Of a DNA stretch of 64,000 bases, positions 20,301 through 32,692 are shown one piece after another (the stretch's first letter is position 1; each line of letters starts with the position of its first letter). Origin of the DNA: Escarpia spicata (lineage: Eukaryota; Annelida; Polychaeta; Sabellida; Siboglinidae). The notes below the pieces were generated by a model. It made no database searches, was not told the DNA's origin, and was given only the letters and a program-made list of their open reading frames with translations. Position numbers and translations under genes: made by a program. The stretch lies in assembly GCA_963995525.1 (NCBI GenBank), contig OZ023217.1:28335819-28399818 (forward strand). Reading direction: 5' to 3'.

Positions 20301-21870
20301 GTCAGGTTGCAATACTAAATATGTCTTCCCTTTCTGTGAACATGAAGTGTGAGCCTCCTCTTGCAAACTTAATTTAATAATGCTCAAGAACCGCTTAAAA
20401 TGTATTAACAATATAGACGATTAGGTACCTCCGAGTCCATCCTTCCTAGCTCATATACGTTCATTCGTAAACAACTTGTGAAAGATGTGGGGCCAATGTA
20501 AACGAGTTTGTTCGATGAAGAGAAGAAGGATTAAGCAGTTTTGATAGATACAGTACATCAGGAGCTTCGTGGAGAGCCAGAAACGGATATAGTTGCTTTA
20601 ATCATGTGGTCTTCATATCATGATTCTCGATTAGATGTTGTTGGAAGATCAGTAAAATACATTCAAGCCCACTCGCCCATTTTCCACAATAAAGCAGCTG
20701 TTCTAGACTGATTCTATAAGATAATGCCAAGTACCTCAACCCACAACACATCCCGCTGCTGGTGGTGGATTAACCAGTTTAAGACATTGCCAAGGAAAAT
20801 CGATTAACATTCCAAGAAACGCTCACAGAAGGAGGCATGCATATTGAACTAGCTTTGTGGGCCACCATGGTAGGTCTGCTTTAGACGGCCTGATGTTCTG
20901 GTCCAAGTCAGGATCACTAAGAATGTGTCAGCAGCCATACCATACCTTCCCAAAGTGATAGTTGTAATCTTGTAACGCAGGTGCACAGTGATAGTGGAAC
21001 TGGGTTGCTTCTTGAAGATAGGATCGCTGTGGTTGCACGATATAGTTCTATAGTCATACCATGCTGGCTACTGGTGCACAAGTTCCAATAGATCATCTTC
21101 ATGTTGTCCAAGCATCCGAGTGAGGAAATTCAAGCTATGATTGACAACTTGACACACTGAAGCTGCTCGCACCTCTGTTCTTTTCTCTCGACCAACATAA
21201 TTATATCCAGTGGATTTCCCTCTTCATTCGATACCTCGATGTTTTTCGTCCGAGCATGCGGAATGAGTGAGACGAGGGTCAGTAGACGATAACGAAAAAC
21301 AGTCGACGGATCTCGACCATACCGATTGACCAAGCCCATGAGCAAGTTGGGAAATTTACCAGTAACGTGCTAAAAGTGCTAAGACAAAAGCTGTGCATAC
21401 CTGGAACGTTTTCGAGGCCATCCTAGGAATCTGTTTAACTTATCGACATCAGTGAAGTTGATCTGAGGTATTCGTATAAGCTGCAATTGATACTTAAATA
21501 ATATAATATGAGACTTAAATAATATAATATGAAAATTATTATTCCAGCTGCAAACATGTACCTTGATACTGAAAAAGATCGTAAATGACTTATAAACAAC
21601 AATATTATAGTCCCTTCTTCATAAAATGTTAAACAATCCGTTGCTGATGGAGTATAGAGTGTAACCATTAAAAATGCCCTGCGTTACGCCTCTTGATCCG
21701 GAATACTACGGTTATCTTTGAAGCATCATATCTAATCCATTTGTAATGACTGAAAGACAATTCTGGTATCAAATGAAATAAATGCTGCAGCAGAGTGTTA
21801 TGCATTATTATGTTAATCTTAAAGAGGCCATGGGATAAAGGGAAATTGATATATTTAACAAAAATAATGG
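20301..21870. other. No gene recognised
   Basis: Open frames on the minus strand (20,917-21,111; 21,130-21,345) have no motif I recognise. A short direct duplication 'GACTTAAATAATATAATATGA' type repeat lies at about 21,490-21,530. Confidence 0.35.
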
Positions 21871-21871
21871 T

Positions 21872-22818
21872 GTCATCTATGCGGTCGCGAGTGAGAATAG
21901 GGTTTAATTATTCTATGCTAATTAGGGCACATGCCATAACAGTAAATATAGATTGAATGTTATTATAATGATCAGCAGATGAAAATCGTCAATTTGGCAT
22001 ATTATAAGTACATATTGAGACACATATAACTATACAATGACGATTGTGGTGTGGGTGATTAAATACCACGCGACATTGACGACAAATACGATATTTCAGG
22101 GTACCCTCCAAGATAAGTTGGAAATGGGTAGTGAGATCCAACTTTTTCACTGTTACCACTTGAAATAATCTTTAAGGGACCCCAAAGCTTAAAAAACATG
22201 GGTTGGTAGAGTTGTGGGGGTGCACGATCGGCATATCTGGCCCATGTCCTATTGGAAGCCTTGATGAAAAGAGAATGTCAGTTTGAAAAAGAGCGTGAGG
22301 ACTCAATTTCGTTTACCAACAAGGTGTGCGTCATGTATGTTGGTGAGCTTGAATCGAAGGGTTAGGAGTAACACGACAGCTTCATGAAAAATGTGCTGCC
22401 TTGTATCTGACCACACCAATCAAGCGAAACAACAAACCAATAACACAGATAGCAGAAAGTTAGAGCGATCAAGAGTAGAATCCAGCACTTCACATATCTC
22501 GTTAACCATTACGGGAACGCTTTCATTGTGCATGGAAGCCGAGACGAAGACATGGAGGAGTTTGTTCTCTTCTGACATGAATCTACACCTACCTCCTGCA
22601 TTGTCCTATTAAGGGAACCTCAATTGATGCCCCAAGTCTGACTTTTTGGCATGCATTCTCGAAACCAGTAAACGTTTCACTTGTGTGTGAGACCGGATTC
22701 TTACAGCGTTTTGTCATCGATGGTGGAGCACTGGTCCACTCGTTCGCCAACTTGATGAGTGGCTTTGTTTCTGAGGCAGGATGTTCTAACTTTTATTTGG
22801 ATTGCATGTTTAATATGC
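21872..22818. repeat. Repeat family B, copy 1
   Basis: About 800 bp here match 24,493-25,312 in the same direction at roughly 95% by eye, starting at 'GTCATCTATGCGGTC' and ending at 'TTTATTTGGATTGCATG'. This copy has about 130 bp near its end (about 22,667-22,790) that the second copy lacks. The open frame 22,391-22,612 is shared by both copies, but I do not recognise its product. Confidence 0.9.
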
Positions 22819-23317
22819 AAAACATGCTATGACACAATATATACGCAGGGCAAACTCAAGCAGTTTATTGTCCGAAATACATGGGTTTTTTTCCTCCAAA
22901 GAGAAGCAAAAATTAGCATTACATGATGTTACGGTTTTTCGTAAATAGCATCAATATGTTTGCATTTCGCACACAATACATAACCTAAATGTTACTACTC
23001 CTCATTTCGAATCTCTACATATATCATACGTTGATGTAGGATGAACGATTCATAAAATAGGACCGTTTTACGAATAATCCGCCAGGTGACGTAATGTTTA
23101 TATTACTCTGGCACGATAACAATAAACATACAAAATTAGTTACTTTCTCCCATATCGTGTCAATTAATTTCGAATCCATAGAGACATAATACGTTGATGT
23201 AGTGTGAACGGTTCAGATGTTAGGGCCGTTTCTTGTTGCTTAAAGCTGCCCCCACGGCCCCCAGGGGGATGATCGTACGTTGTACACTCGGAACAAAAAT
23301 GTCACCTATGCTCCAAC
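22819..23317. other. No gene; imperfect direct repeat
   Basis: Two diverged copies of a segment beginning 'TTTCGAATC' and containing 'ACGTTGATGTAG' lie at about 23,004-23,070 and 23,168-23,235. No gene is recognised. Confidence 0.4.
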
Positions 23318-24372
23318 CAGAGCTGTAACAAATACATTTATTTTGTACTTGAGTAAAAGTACAAGTAACTCTGGAAAAAGCTACCCAAGTAAAGGTAAAA
23401 GTACTTCTTGAAAAATGTACTTGAAATTCAAGTAAAAAGTAAACAAATGTACTTAAAGTAAATGCAAAAGTACTTTTCTTTAAAAAATGTTTACATGGTC
23501 ACCCACGGCAAACAAACTAGTAAATTCAGTAGTGTGCAAAACAAACACTTTATTGAACAGGACAGGATCCTCAGCAGGATACAGCAACAGGCTGGCTCCT
23601 CAAACAAACTATACATACTATGCAGGACAGTGACAAAAGAAATAAAATAATAGTAATACCATAGTCAGTAGTGTGTACAGTGAATACTAAATATTGTCTA
23701 CGACCAAGCCTGGGGGTCAATATGTGAGACAAAATATTGAAAACATGAACCAAGAATACATATAAACAACATTAATAGGCCCTAACAATATTTACTTTAT
23801 TATTAAGATAAATCTGAATAACCATTAGCAATTTAAATTGCCACAGCGAAGGGAATGTTTTGGGGCGATAATGTGTGAATTTCGACGTGCGTTTATCACT
23901 AATGCCATTCGGGATGTCATTCAGGTCACTAATAGCTCGAACATAAATCTAAAAACATGTTTTGTTCATATTAAGTGCACTTGCACCTTTTGTACAAATA
24001 ACGACGTGTTATGGTGTAATATATTTGCACAGCAAAAATGAGGCAAGAATACTTTTTAGCTACGTATGTCTAACACTAATAATTTACCGACCACGTGTGT
24101 AAGGAAGGTTCGAAGGAGATGTCCTGTACGCCGAACAGATCTGGTATATTGGCGCACCCAACAAACAGATCAACTTAACAGTAGCCCCGTGAACTGACCT
24201 AATCTCAAACATACTGGATAAGTATGGCTATGGATGCTACAAATGATCGTTTTCGGTTGATATTTCCATAATAAATCTTTGAACGCGAATGACATCATAA
24301 TTTATTATAATCTTGGCAATGTTCACGCCACCTGGTGATCATGCCTGGTATTGGCAATGATAGGCCAATCAG

Positions 24373-24490
24373 AAAAGACTACCAGTTGTTGCTCCGGCTG
24401 ATATCTATTTATAGATATATGCTGGCGGAAACCAGTTGCGGGCTTCAGGCATTATCGTTCGTTACTAATATTTTTGGAGCTCAAAATTGT
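24373..24490. repeat. 120-bp direct repeat, left copy
   Basis: Matches 25,313-25,433 ('AAAAGACTACCAGTTGTTGC' to 'GAGCTCAAAATTGTT') with few differences. The two copies exactly bracket repeat family B copy 2, as would be left by insertion with a long duplication or by recombination. Confidence 0.9.
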
Positions 24491-24492
24491 TG

Positions 24493-25312
24493 ATGTCATC
24501 TATGCGGTCACGAGTGAGAATAGGGTTTAATTATTCTATGCTAATTAGGGCACATGTCATAACAGTAAATATTTATTGAATGTTATTATAATGATCAGCA
24601 GATGAAAATCGTCAATTTGGCATATTATAAGTACATATTGAGACACATGACTATGTAATGACGATTGTGGTGTGGGTGATTAAATACCACGCGACAATGA
24701 CGACAAATACGATATTTCAGGGTACCATCCAAGATAGGTTGGAAATGGGTAGTGAGACCCAACTTTTTCACTGTTACCACTTGAAATAATCTTTAATGGA
24801 CGCCAAAGCCCAAAACAACATGGGTTGGTAGAGTTGTGGGGGTGCACGAGGGGCATATCTGGCCCATGTCCTATTGGGAGCCTTGATAAAAAGAGAATGT
24901 CATTTTGAAAAAGAGCGTGAGGACTGAATTACGTTTAACAACAAGGTGTGCATCACGTATGTTGGTGAGCTTGAATCGAAGGGTTAGGAGTAACACGACA
25001 GCTTCATGGAAAATGTGCTGCCTTGTATCTGACCACACCAATCAAGCGAAAAAACAAACCAATAACACAGATAGCAGAAAGTTAGAGCGATCAAGAGGAG
25101 AATCCAGCACTTCACATATCTCGTTAACCATTACGGGCAGGCTTTCATTGTGCATGGAAGCCGAGAAGAAGACATGGAGGAGTTTGTTCTCTTCTGGCAT
25201 GAATCTACACCTACCTCCTGCATTGTCCTATTAAGGGAACCTCAATTTGTGCCCCAAGTCTGACTTTTTGGCATGCATTCTCGAAACTTTTATTTGGATT
25301 GCATGTTTAAAT
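24493..25312. repeat. Repeat family B, copy 2
   Basis: Near-identical to 21,872-22,818 apart from an internal deletion near the end. It lies inside the hAT-type element between the 120-bp direct repeats. Confidence 0.9.
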
Positions 25313-25433
25313 CAGAAAAGACTACCAGTTGTTGCTCCGGCTAATATCTATTTATAGATATATGCTGGCGGAAACCAGTTCCGCGCTTCAGGCATTATCG
25401 TTCGTTACTAATATTTTTGGAGCTCAAAATTGT
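25313..25433. repeat. 120-bp direct repeat, right copy
   Basis: Second copy of the sequence at 24,373-24,490. Confidence 0.9.
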
Positions 25434-25590
25434 TAACGCATAAATTATGGATATTTCGTTACATTTATGAAAAGTACAAACATTTGTACTTCGTTACAAG
25501 TAAAAGTACTCCTAGAAAATGTACTTCGTTACTCACGAAAAGTAAACGTTCCTACTCAAGTACAAGTTACGTCCCAGCTCTGGCTCCAAC

Positions 25591-25924
25591 CTAGTAGGCA
25601 GTACCGAAAAGTAAACTTTTACAAAAACTTGAAATTAAAATTAAATTTTACACAGGGCTGATTCTCCACTATTTCTCTTTCTTCGATAATCCCGTTAACG
25701 ACGCTGATTTGGTGATTCCTTCTTGTTCGCAAGCGAATTTAATAAATAGTCTACTTTCATTTATCTGTGTTATGTCTATTTATTAACTTTATTTGTTTTA
25801 TCAATTATCACAAGTTAACTGTTTGAAGGCATGACTCGCCAATCACGTCCGGCGACTAGAATGTTGGTCATTTCCACTTTCGACTGTGGCCTATAACGTG
25901 TCACGTGAAGAAAATATATTTTCT
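25591..25924. other. No gene recognised
   Basis: AT-rich sequence between the hAT-type element and the next inverted-repeat element. Confidence 0.35.
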
Positions 25925-26258
25925 ATACCTGCCAACTTTTTTGCTGAAATCCGGGAGATTCATCAGCTGTTCAGCACGCTTCCCGTATCGCGCTGTCTCA
26001 TTGCGTTGTCTGAGACCTTGACATTGGAAGACGGGGACGGGGTGCTGTTGAATTTCTTTCGCCACCACGCCGCCGTAACTTCAGTTTTTCAGCTTCTCCG
26101 CTCTCTCGGCTCGGCTCGACTCGTGACATCAGAAGACGGGGGAGGTGCTGCTGGAGATTTTCAGAGAAAATCCGGGAGATTTGCCTGTGTTCCGGGAGAC
26201 CGGGAGACACACCAAAAATCCGGGAATCTCCCGGATTTCACGGGGAGTTAGCAGGTAT
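25925..26258. mobile_element. Short inverted-repeat element (MITE)
   Basis: 334 bp beginning ATACCTGCCAAC and ending GTTAGCAGGTAT, an inverted pair with one mismatch. Just inside lie further inverted 'AAATCCGGGAGATT' blocks. The interior is GC-rich with 'GACATCAGAAGACG', shared with 17,875-18,172. The target duplication is unclear. The open frame across it is not a gene I recognise. Confidence 0.6.
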
Positions 26259-26838
26259 GCTTTTCTAACCATATATATATATATAATACTTTTCTAACCA
26301 TACAGGCATAATAATAAATGATGGACGTATTTAACATACGGTTACCGTCAAAAGTTTTTTTCGAAAGTGTCTTGTTCATGCTGACCGAGTTTGAACATCT
26401 GTAATGGCGGGATAAATAGTCGTAATTATATTGGATACGCTAGGTGGCAGCACATTATTTCAATAAATAAGGCCTGAGGTTCCCGCTGCAACCATTTAAT
26501 GCCTGCGATAGCAAACATTAACATTTCCCAATAAATCGAACGTGATTCCAAATCGAGTGGCGTGCCCTGGAGAGTGGCTGATCACTCAATTGGTCCACTG
26601 GAAAATATGGTAACTCAAAATAACTATCTTTTGTGTTTTTTGACATTTTCAATTGGTAGATCAGCGGCGAGTGAACTTCGGCACCTGGGAGGAGATACAT
26701 TTGTTGCGCTTCCAAATTAGCGCATTAATGTCTGTGTGCGTGCGTGCGTGTGTGCGTGTGCGTGCGACTGCGCGTGTGGTTCTTTTAATAGACGTATGCG
26801 TCTATATTATATATATATATTATTACCATTATTGCTGT
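26259..26838. other. No gene recognised
   Basis: A short GTGCGTGCG-rich tract near 26,735-26,770 and a (TA)n run near 26,808; otherwise nothing. Confidence 0.35.
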
Positions 26839-27467
26839 CAGGGTTTCTGCCAGAAAAAATAAGTACGGAGTTAGTCAATTGTGAGACCGCGGAACTGGCA
26901 GGCTAAGCCTGATGGAGGGGGGTATGTGGGCCCTCCCCCATAACAAAATTGGATTTCTAGATGCTCGGAGAAGTGATTTCCCGGCATTTGGAGTCGGAAA
27001 TCCCGCCCGGCTCATGGTGATCATTTCCATGTTTCATAGGAGAATTAATAATAAATGTAACAGTCAGCAGGAAAATTTTAAACTGTAGTATGGTATCTTG
27101 TTGCGTTATTTTTCTTTATCAAGAAACAATGAATACTCGAAAACATCGCGAAAAATGTACAGCCATGACAGCACGCCGTATTCTTTACACTAAGCCTAGC
27201 AATATACCGGTACGCCATGTTCTATCCTGAGGTGAAGGCTTCAATCCCGCAGTGAATACCACGTTTAGCCAAACACAGAATAGCTGGCATAAACGTGTTG
27301 GCACGAGCTCATTCTTCACCTTTAAAAACGTCATCAAGTATGAGTTTCAATGCATGGAATATTTAAAAAAAAATTAAAATCTGGATTTAATTTGGGTACG
27401 TATCTGTACCCTAGAATTATTTTTGGGTACGTAATTTTACCCTTTTACCCTGCTGGCGGAAACACTG
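26839..27467. mobile_element. Non-autonomous inverted-repeat DNA element
   Basis: 629 bp beginning CAGGGTTTCTGCCAG and ending CTGGCGGAAACACTG, inverted with two mismatches. GCTGT lies immediately outside each end (26,834-26,838 and 27,468-27,472). The TIR sequence is of a type common in hAT-like MITEs, but those usually duplicate 8 bp, so superfamily assignment is open. Confidence 0.6.
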
Positions 27468-28439
27468 GCTGTGAAGTTTATTTGAGCCCCTTCTATATAA
27501 TAAAACAGTGTGTTATCTTTGTCACTGTGAACCTACCAGGAACTGATCCTCCTCGAGAAAGAACACTTCCTGATGAAGGCCGCCGAGGGCAATCGAAACG
27601 TCTAGTTGTGTAATAAGAACAATTCATTGTTTATTATTCCTCCAACTTGATGAACATTTTCATGAATATAAACAATTCAAACCATTAAATTGCGGAAGAA
27701 AATAAAAGTAGGCCCACTGGTAATTACAAGTAAAACATATGAAACTATAAAACAAGTTCGTTGTTACTGCCAATGAATGAATCCATAGGTTTTGAAAGAG
27801 TTCTTAAAACTGCCAATCCTACGTCGAGGTATACTGTTTATATGATGAACAAAGACGTGGCACGCCTGCTTTGACAATAGTGTACTCTAACTTCATATTG
27901 CCGATCTTTATTCGCTGTTTGCATTGGCATGAGAACGATGTTTGCCATTTTATGACAAAACACGCGAGTCCGAGTGAAGCATGTGTGATGGGAGTATGGT
28001 GGTAGAGCTGAACTCGACGAATAATACGCGGAAGATGGTTCCGGGCGGGTAAAGCGCAAATTTCCATTTATGTGGGAGTAGTTTCAACATCGCATCATTC
28101 AGTTGCTTGATGCAGCAGAGACCTTAGGGACTGTGTGAACGGCTGCCACTTACCTTCAAAGTTGTACTGTGGAATGATTTAACGCAGTAATTATATACCG
28201 TCCCTTGCGAATTGTTATTATGTCAACGAAGGTTGTTTTTTCATGTAGATGACATTTCCAAGACGACTGTAATGTTGACTGAGCAAACGTTGCATTTTTT
28301 CATTTGACGTATTCCGGTACTATCACTAATCTTTTGATGACTTACGAAGTGATATTTTTTTATTTTGATAGCTGCCACGACAAGACACAATTATCACACC
28401 ATAGTGAGTCTACACATCATAATGGTTTCGGGAGGAGAA
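27468..28439. other. No gene recognised
   Basis: Near 27,570-27,602 lies 'CTGATGAAGGCCGCCGAGGG' followed by 'CGAAACG', a motif that recurs in repetitive DNA of many animals. I cannot assign it. Confidence 0.35.
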
Positions 28440-29190
28440 ACAACGGCTAAAGGTTATCGTGAAAGGCGCATCTAGAATCACTGGGCGCGAGTTGCCATCC
28501 ATTGAATCTATTTACAATGCTCGCTGTGCGCGAAAATCCAAGAGCATTGTACGGGATACTATCCATCCACCCTTTGAACTTCTTCCCTCTGGCAAACGCT
28601 ATAGAAGTATTAAGACAAGGACCACTAGATTTATAAATAGTTTTTATCCGCAGGCTGTGAGTCACTTGAACCGCGAGATGCCATGATACTGTTTTCAGTC
28701 GGTTTAGATTATATGTCGCCATGCTAAATTATTAATTAATTATTTTTTTATTTTTTTATTTTACTATTTATTTATTTATTAACCTGACTACATGTACACT
28801 TTTTAACTGTCAGCTTAGTCTTTATATCGTCAGCTAATTTATTTATACATTTATTTATTATTTATTTAACTACATGTATACTTTTTTTAAACTTTTTAGG
28901 TAACGTTCAGACGGTATTAATATTATGTTATCAAGTTCACTTTATGTCAATAGATGTACGACTGTCTTAAAATATGTTGGCAGTTGGCCTTGGTTTAAAT
29001 TTATACTAGTTTTAGCACAGTTTCATAATGTTTCTGATTGTATATTTTGCGTGTGCATGATGGGGGGCAGGGGAGACAAACGTGCATATATGTTGACGCC
29101 ACAACGCCAAAAATTCCTCGTACATTTGAAATGCTACTTGGTAATACAGAGTCTGAGTCTGAATCTTAATTTGAATAAAAGTAATATAAT
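28440..29190 (+). mobile_element. 3' end of a CR1/L2-type LINE
   Basis: The frame at 28,459-28,686 gives SRITGRELPSIESIY, FELLPSGKRYRSIKTRTTRF and NSFYPQAVSHLN. This matches the extreme carboxyl end of the LINE type at 19,188-20,300 (FQLLPSGRRY, CRLNRYRHSF). An AT-rich 3' UTR with TTTATTTATT repeats follows, ending near AATAAA at 29,174. All upstream parts are missing. Confidence 0.7.
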
Positions 29191-29204
29191 CGGGTACATC
29201 TAAT

Positions 29205-30775
29205 TATCATCATTCATCATCATCATTGTGCAGCCAAAGTGCCCGTGGTTGTTTTCCAACCTGCCTGTCTTGCGCTATCCTCTGCCAAGATGGTGCCCTT
29301 CCAGTACTCGTCTAGTTCGTGTCTCAACCGTCTCGCAGGTCTTCCTGTAAATCGTTTCCCTTCGTAAGGTACCCAGGTTGTGATACACGATGTCCATCGG
29401 TGATCTCGTAGTTTGTTGATGTGCCATGCCCAGGTCCACCTCTATTTTATGATTTGTTCTATCACGTCTATGACCTTTGTCTCCTGTGTTACCAAGATGT
29501 TTTTTCTCTCTCCCGATATGTGATGTTTAACATACTTCTTTCCATCTTTGTTTGTGCGGCTGCTAGCTTGTTCTTTGCCTGGATGGTGAGTGCCCGTGTT
29601 TCCGCGCCGTATGTCATCGTTGGTAATACGCATGAGTTGAAGATTTGTCTCTTCAAGCAGGTTCCAAGGTTACCCTTGAAGATGTCGCTGTGTTTGGCGA
29701 ATGTTGTCCAGCCGGCGGTGATTCTTTTTTAAATCTCCTTGTCTTGGTTTTTGTCTCTGTTGCTGTATCGCTCTTTCAGATAGACGTAGCTTTCAACGTT
29801 CTCTATCTGCGGGGTGTTAATACATATATTGGTGTGTCATTTTCTAGCATCACTTTTGTCTTCGAGATGTTCATCTTCAGCCCTTTCACTTTCATCAGGT
29901 AGCTCCTGCAGCATTTTTTGTAGATCTTGCGGTGTAGTAGCGCATATGAGTATGTCGTCGGCGAAGCGAAGATGACTGAGATATTCTCCGTCTATCCTCA
30001 AGCCTCTGGTTTCCCAGGTCAGTTTTCGGAATATGCTTTCGAGTGTTGCCGTAAACAGCTTGTCGTATTCCTCTCTTGATGTTGATCTTGTTGCTCTTAT
30101 TGTGTAGGTGGACAGTCACCGAGCTGTTGGTGTAGATGTCTTTCAGGAGTTCGATGTACACGTCTTCTATCCCCTGTTCTTGAAGGGAGGTCAGTATTGC
30201 TTGAGTTTGCACCGAGTCGAAAGCTTTCTCGTAGTCGACGAAAGCGATGCAGAGCGAGATGTTATATTCTCGGCACTTCTCTTTCAGTTGGATTACGACG
30301 TGTGGTCTGTCGTTGAGTACCTGCTTCTGAATCCTGCTTCCTCTCGTTGTTGGTTTTCGTCGAGTGTCTTCTCTAGCCTATTCGTTAGTATATTTGTGAG
30401 TAATTTGTAGATGTTTGATAACAGACATATCGGTGTGTAGTTCTTTAAGTCTTTCTTATTTCCCTTCTTGAAGATTATCACCATCTTTGCATTCTTCCAT
30501 GCGGTGAGTATACGTTTTTTTGATAAGCATTTAGTGTACATGCAGCGTAGCCAGTGTCTTCGCCTGCTTTCAATGTTTCAATGTTTACATGGTCGTTGCT
30601 AAAAGTCTTCGCATTCTTCATATCTCTTAGCGCTGCTTCCACCTCCCATGGTGTTAACTCTGGTACCTCTTTCGGGTCGGTGTGAATTATGGTACTCTGT
30701 TTCTGTCGTATAGCTCGGTGTAGAATTCCTCTGTTCGTTCCATGATCATATATTGGTCTTCATCTAATTATATAT
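29205..30775 (-). mobile_element. RTE-like LINE reverse transcriptase
   Basis: On the minus strand, broken frames give NAKMVIIFKKGNKKDLKNY, REEAGFRSRYSTTDH, AILTSLQEQGIEDVYIELL, RGIRQ, then RFADDILI (catalytic Asp pair, about 29,949-29,969). RPARRLRDELDEYWKG and a 3' (GAT)n-type tail at about 29,205-29,222 close the element. Proteins of this type are often annotated in databases as craniofacial development protein 2-like or endonuclease-reverse transcriptase. The endonuclease is absent, so the copy is 5' truncated. I place it near RTE by its motif style and tail; clade assignment needs a tree. Confidence 0.8.
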
Positions 30776-32089
30776 TGTACTGATTAATCAAATCTATCTT
30801 ACCCGCTATACTGTTTCCGTACGTACTATCACCTTTCACCTCTTTCTCGATTCATAGATCTACAATGAAATCGTCTTGCTTTGTGACTTGTGTGCTACCA
30901 CCAAAATGTTTGCCGGATTGTAATGATGTGTTAGTAAAGGCGATGGTTTATGTCTTAAGAAAGTGGCACAAACGATATGTGCAATTATTGTGTTTTTCTC
31001 TCAAAACATATGAAACGCGAACACTATTTTGAAAGTGCAGCAACGTAGAAAACATAGCCTTACAAAATGGCTGTCATAAACCATTAGTGGCACAAAAATA
31101 GTTGACCATCACGAACACGTATAGCAAGTATATAAATGATGACTAAGCATGTATGCAGGTTGCTACTTATGTTAATACACTATTATCGTAGCAAATCATA
31201 ATGTTTGTCTTATATACGGTAGGCCCTATCTCACAGTATTATAAGTTAGAACAAACAACTTCTTGTTTCTGTCGCTATCCAATGCGAGCTGCTTTCGTAG
31301 GTTAGAGAGTCCGTCTGTACCCATCCTTGTGGCCTTTCCCTGTTCACGTCCGGTTTTCAGATTACTTTCCAATGATCATGTTCAATACAATGTTCGCAAC
31401 ATTGGTCCGTTTTTATGTGTAAGCCTGATGGCATTAAATGAAAACAGTGTACGTTGCCACTCAATAAACGCTGCGTTATTTTTCTGCACAATTTGGTTCC
31501 CAAGAGGTTTCGTTGGATTGACGATGCATGCGGATGAGTGAAACACTGGCATCCTATTATTTTTGGCGGTGCTGTGTCTTCCTATAATGTGTCGTGTGCA
31601 CTCAGCATAGCAGTAGTGTGTAATATTTCGTCAAATACCACCTACTCTCACCACTGTGTGGTGTGATAGTTAACAGATTTTGAGCGATCTTATATAGCTT
31701 CCAAAACCAACCAGTGGTCGCCGGATTCATGGAAGAATGCCAAAACTATACACACCACGCTGACCGGTCCTGAAATCCGCAATAGCAGCAATGTGCTATT
31801 CAGGATTGTGGTTAGTAGCCTAATGTTCAGCTCGTTAGGTGGCATTATTATAGCAAATTCTTTTCTCCAAAATACGCGGTTACAACCAAATCACCACCTA
31901 CCAATACTAATACTATTGCTTTTGCTGATTTTGTGAATTCATACTACCACCCTTTATGGGTTTACAAATCACCCAAACATTATGAATAGCAATAAGTAGA
32001 AATAACCTGGCACATTGCTGATGACGAATCGCTCACACAATCGAGCTTATATTTGTGCCATGTTGGGGACATTACTTATTTGAATCCAT
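30776..32089. other. No gene recognised
   Basis: No recognisable coding sequence. The open frame at 31,263-31,541 has no motif I know. Confidence 0.35.
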
Positions 32090-32692
32090 GGAAATATCTT
32101 ATTTAGTTGGTTGAAGTAAGCTCTGAAGGTAGCATCTCAGAGAATGTTGACGTTACGAATGGCGTCAAGCTAGGATGTGTTCTTGAACTCTTTTGTCTTG
32201 TATCTTGCAGCAAAGAAGCCGTCAGAAACGGTCCAGAAGGAGTATATATACGAACACGTCCTGGTATAGATACAAAGCTATTTAATGTATCCCAGCTCAG
32301 AGTCAAAACCAGAACACTAGTTCGTGAACGAACTATACCCTAAGCAGACGCTAGTGTCATTGTTGCTAACAACCTTGGAGACATGCAAATCCTAATCGAC
32401 ATGTTTGCGGAAGCATGAATAATGTGTAAGGTCGGGGACACTCCCTGACATGTCAGGTGTACTAACGTGTACATAGCAATATTAGTCACTATGCTGTTCT
32501 ATGGAGTTGAAACATGGACTCTATGCATGCCTTACAGATGAGACACCTCCGATCCATCATGGGAATAACATGGACATGCCACATTCCGAACAAACCAATA
32601 CTCAAAAGAGCAAACATCCGAACACATGGAACAACTACTCATATAAACAAACCACAGATGGACAGGTCACGTGGCTCGCAAGGAATGAATGA
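32090..32692 (+). pseudogene. LINE reverse transcriptase fragment, part 1 (interrupted)
   Basis: Broken frames give VDVTNGVKLGCVLELF (the G-V-x-Q-G block before the active site), GVYIRTRPG, LFNVSQLRVKT, a damaged catalytic block, then LLYGVETWTLC, MRHLRSIMGITW and RWTGHVAR. These are consecutive parts of the RT and carboxyl region of a LINE. The sequence stops at GHVAR where a second LINE is inserted, and resumes at 35,145. Confidence 0.8.

Larger units (their letters stand above)
23318..25582. mobile_element. Non-autonomous hAT-type element with 8-bp target duplication
   Basis: The ends are CAGAGCTG and its exact inverted complement CAGCTCTG, followed inward by related sequence rich in 'AAGTACTTTTACTT'-type motifs. 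GCTCCAAC flanks both sides (23,310-23,317 and 25,583-25,590), a perfect 8-bp target duplication as hAT transposases make. No transposase is recognisable, so it would depend on one supplied elsewhere. The interior carries copy 2 of repeat family B and a pair of 120-bp direct repeats. Confidence 0.88.
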
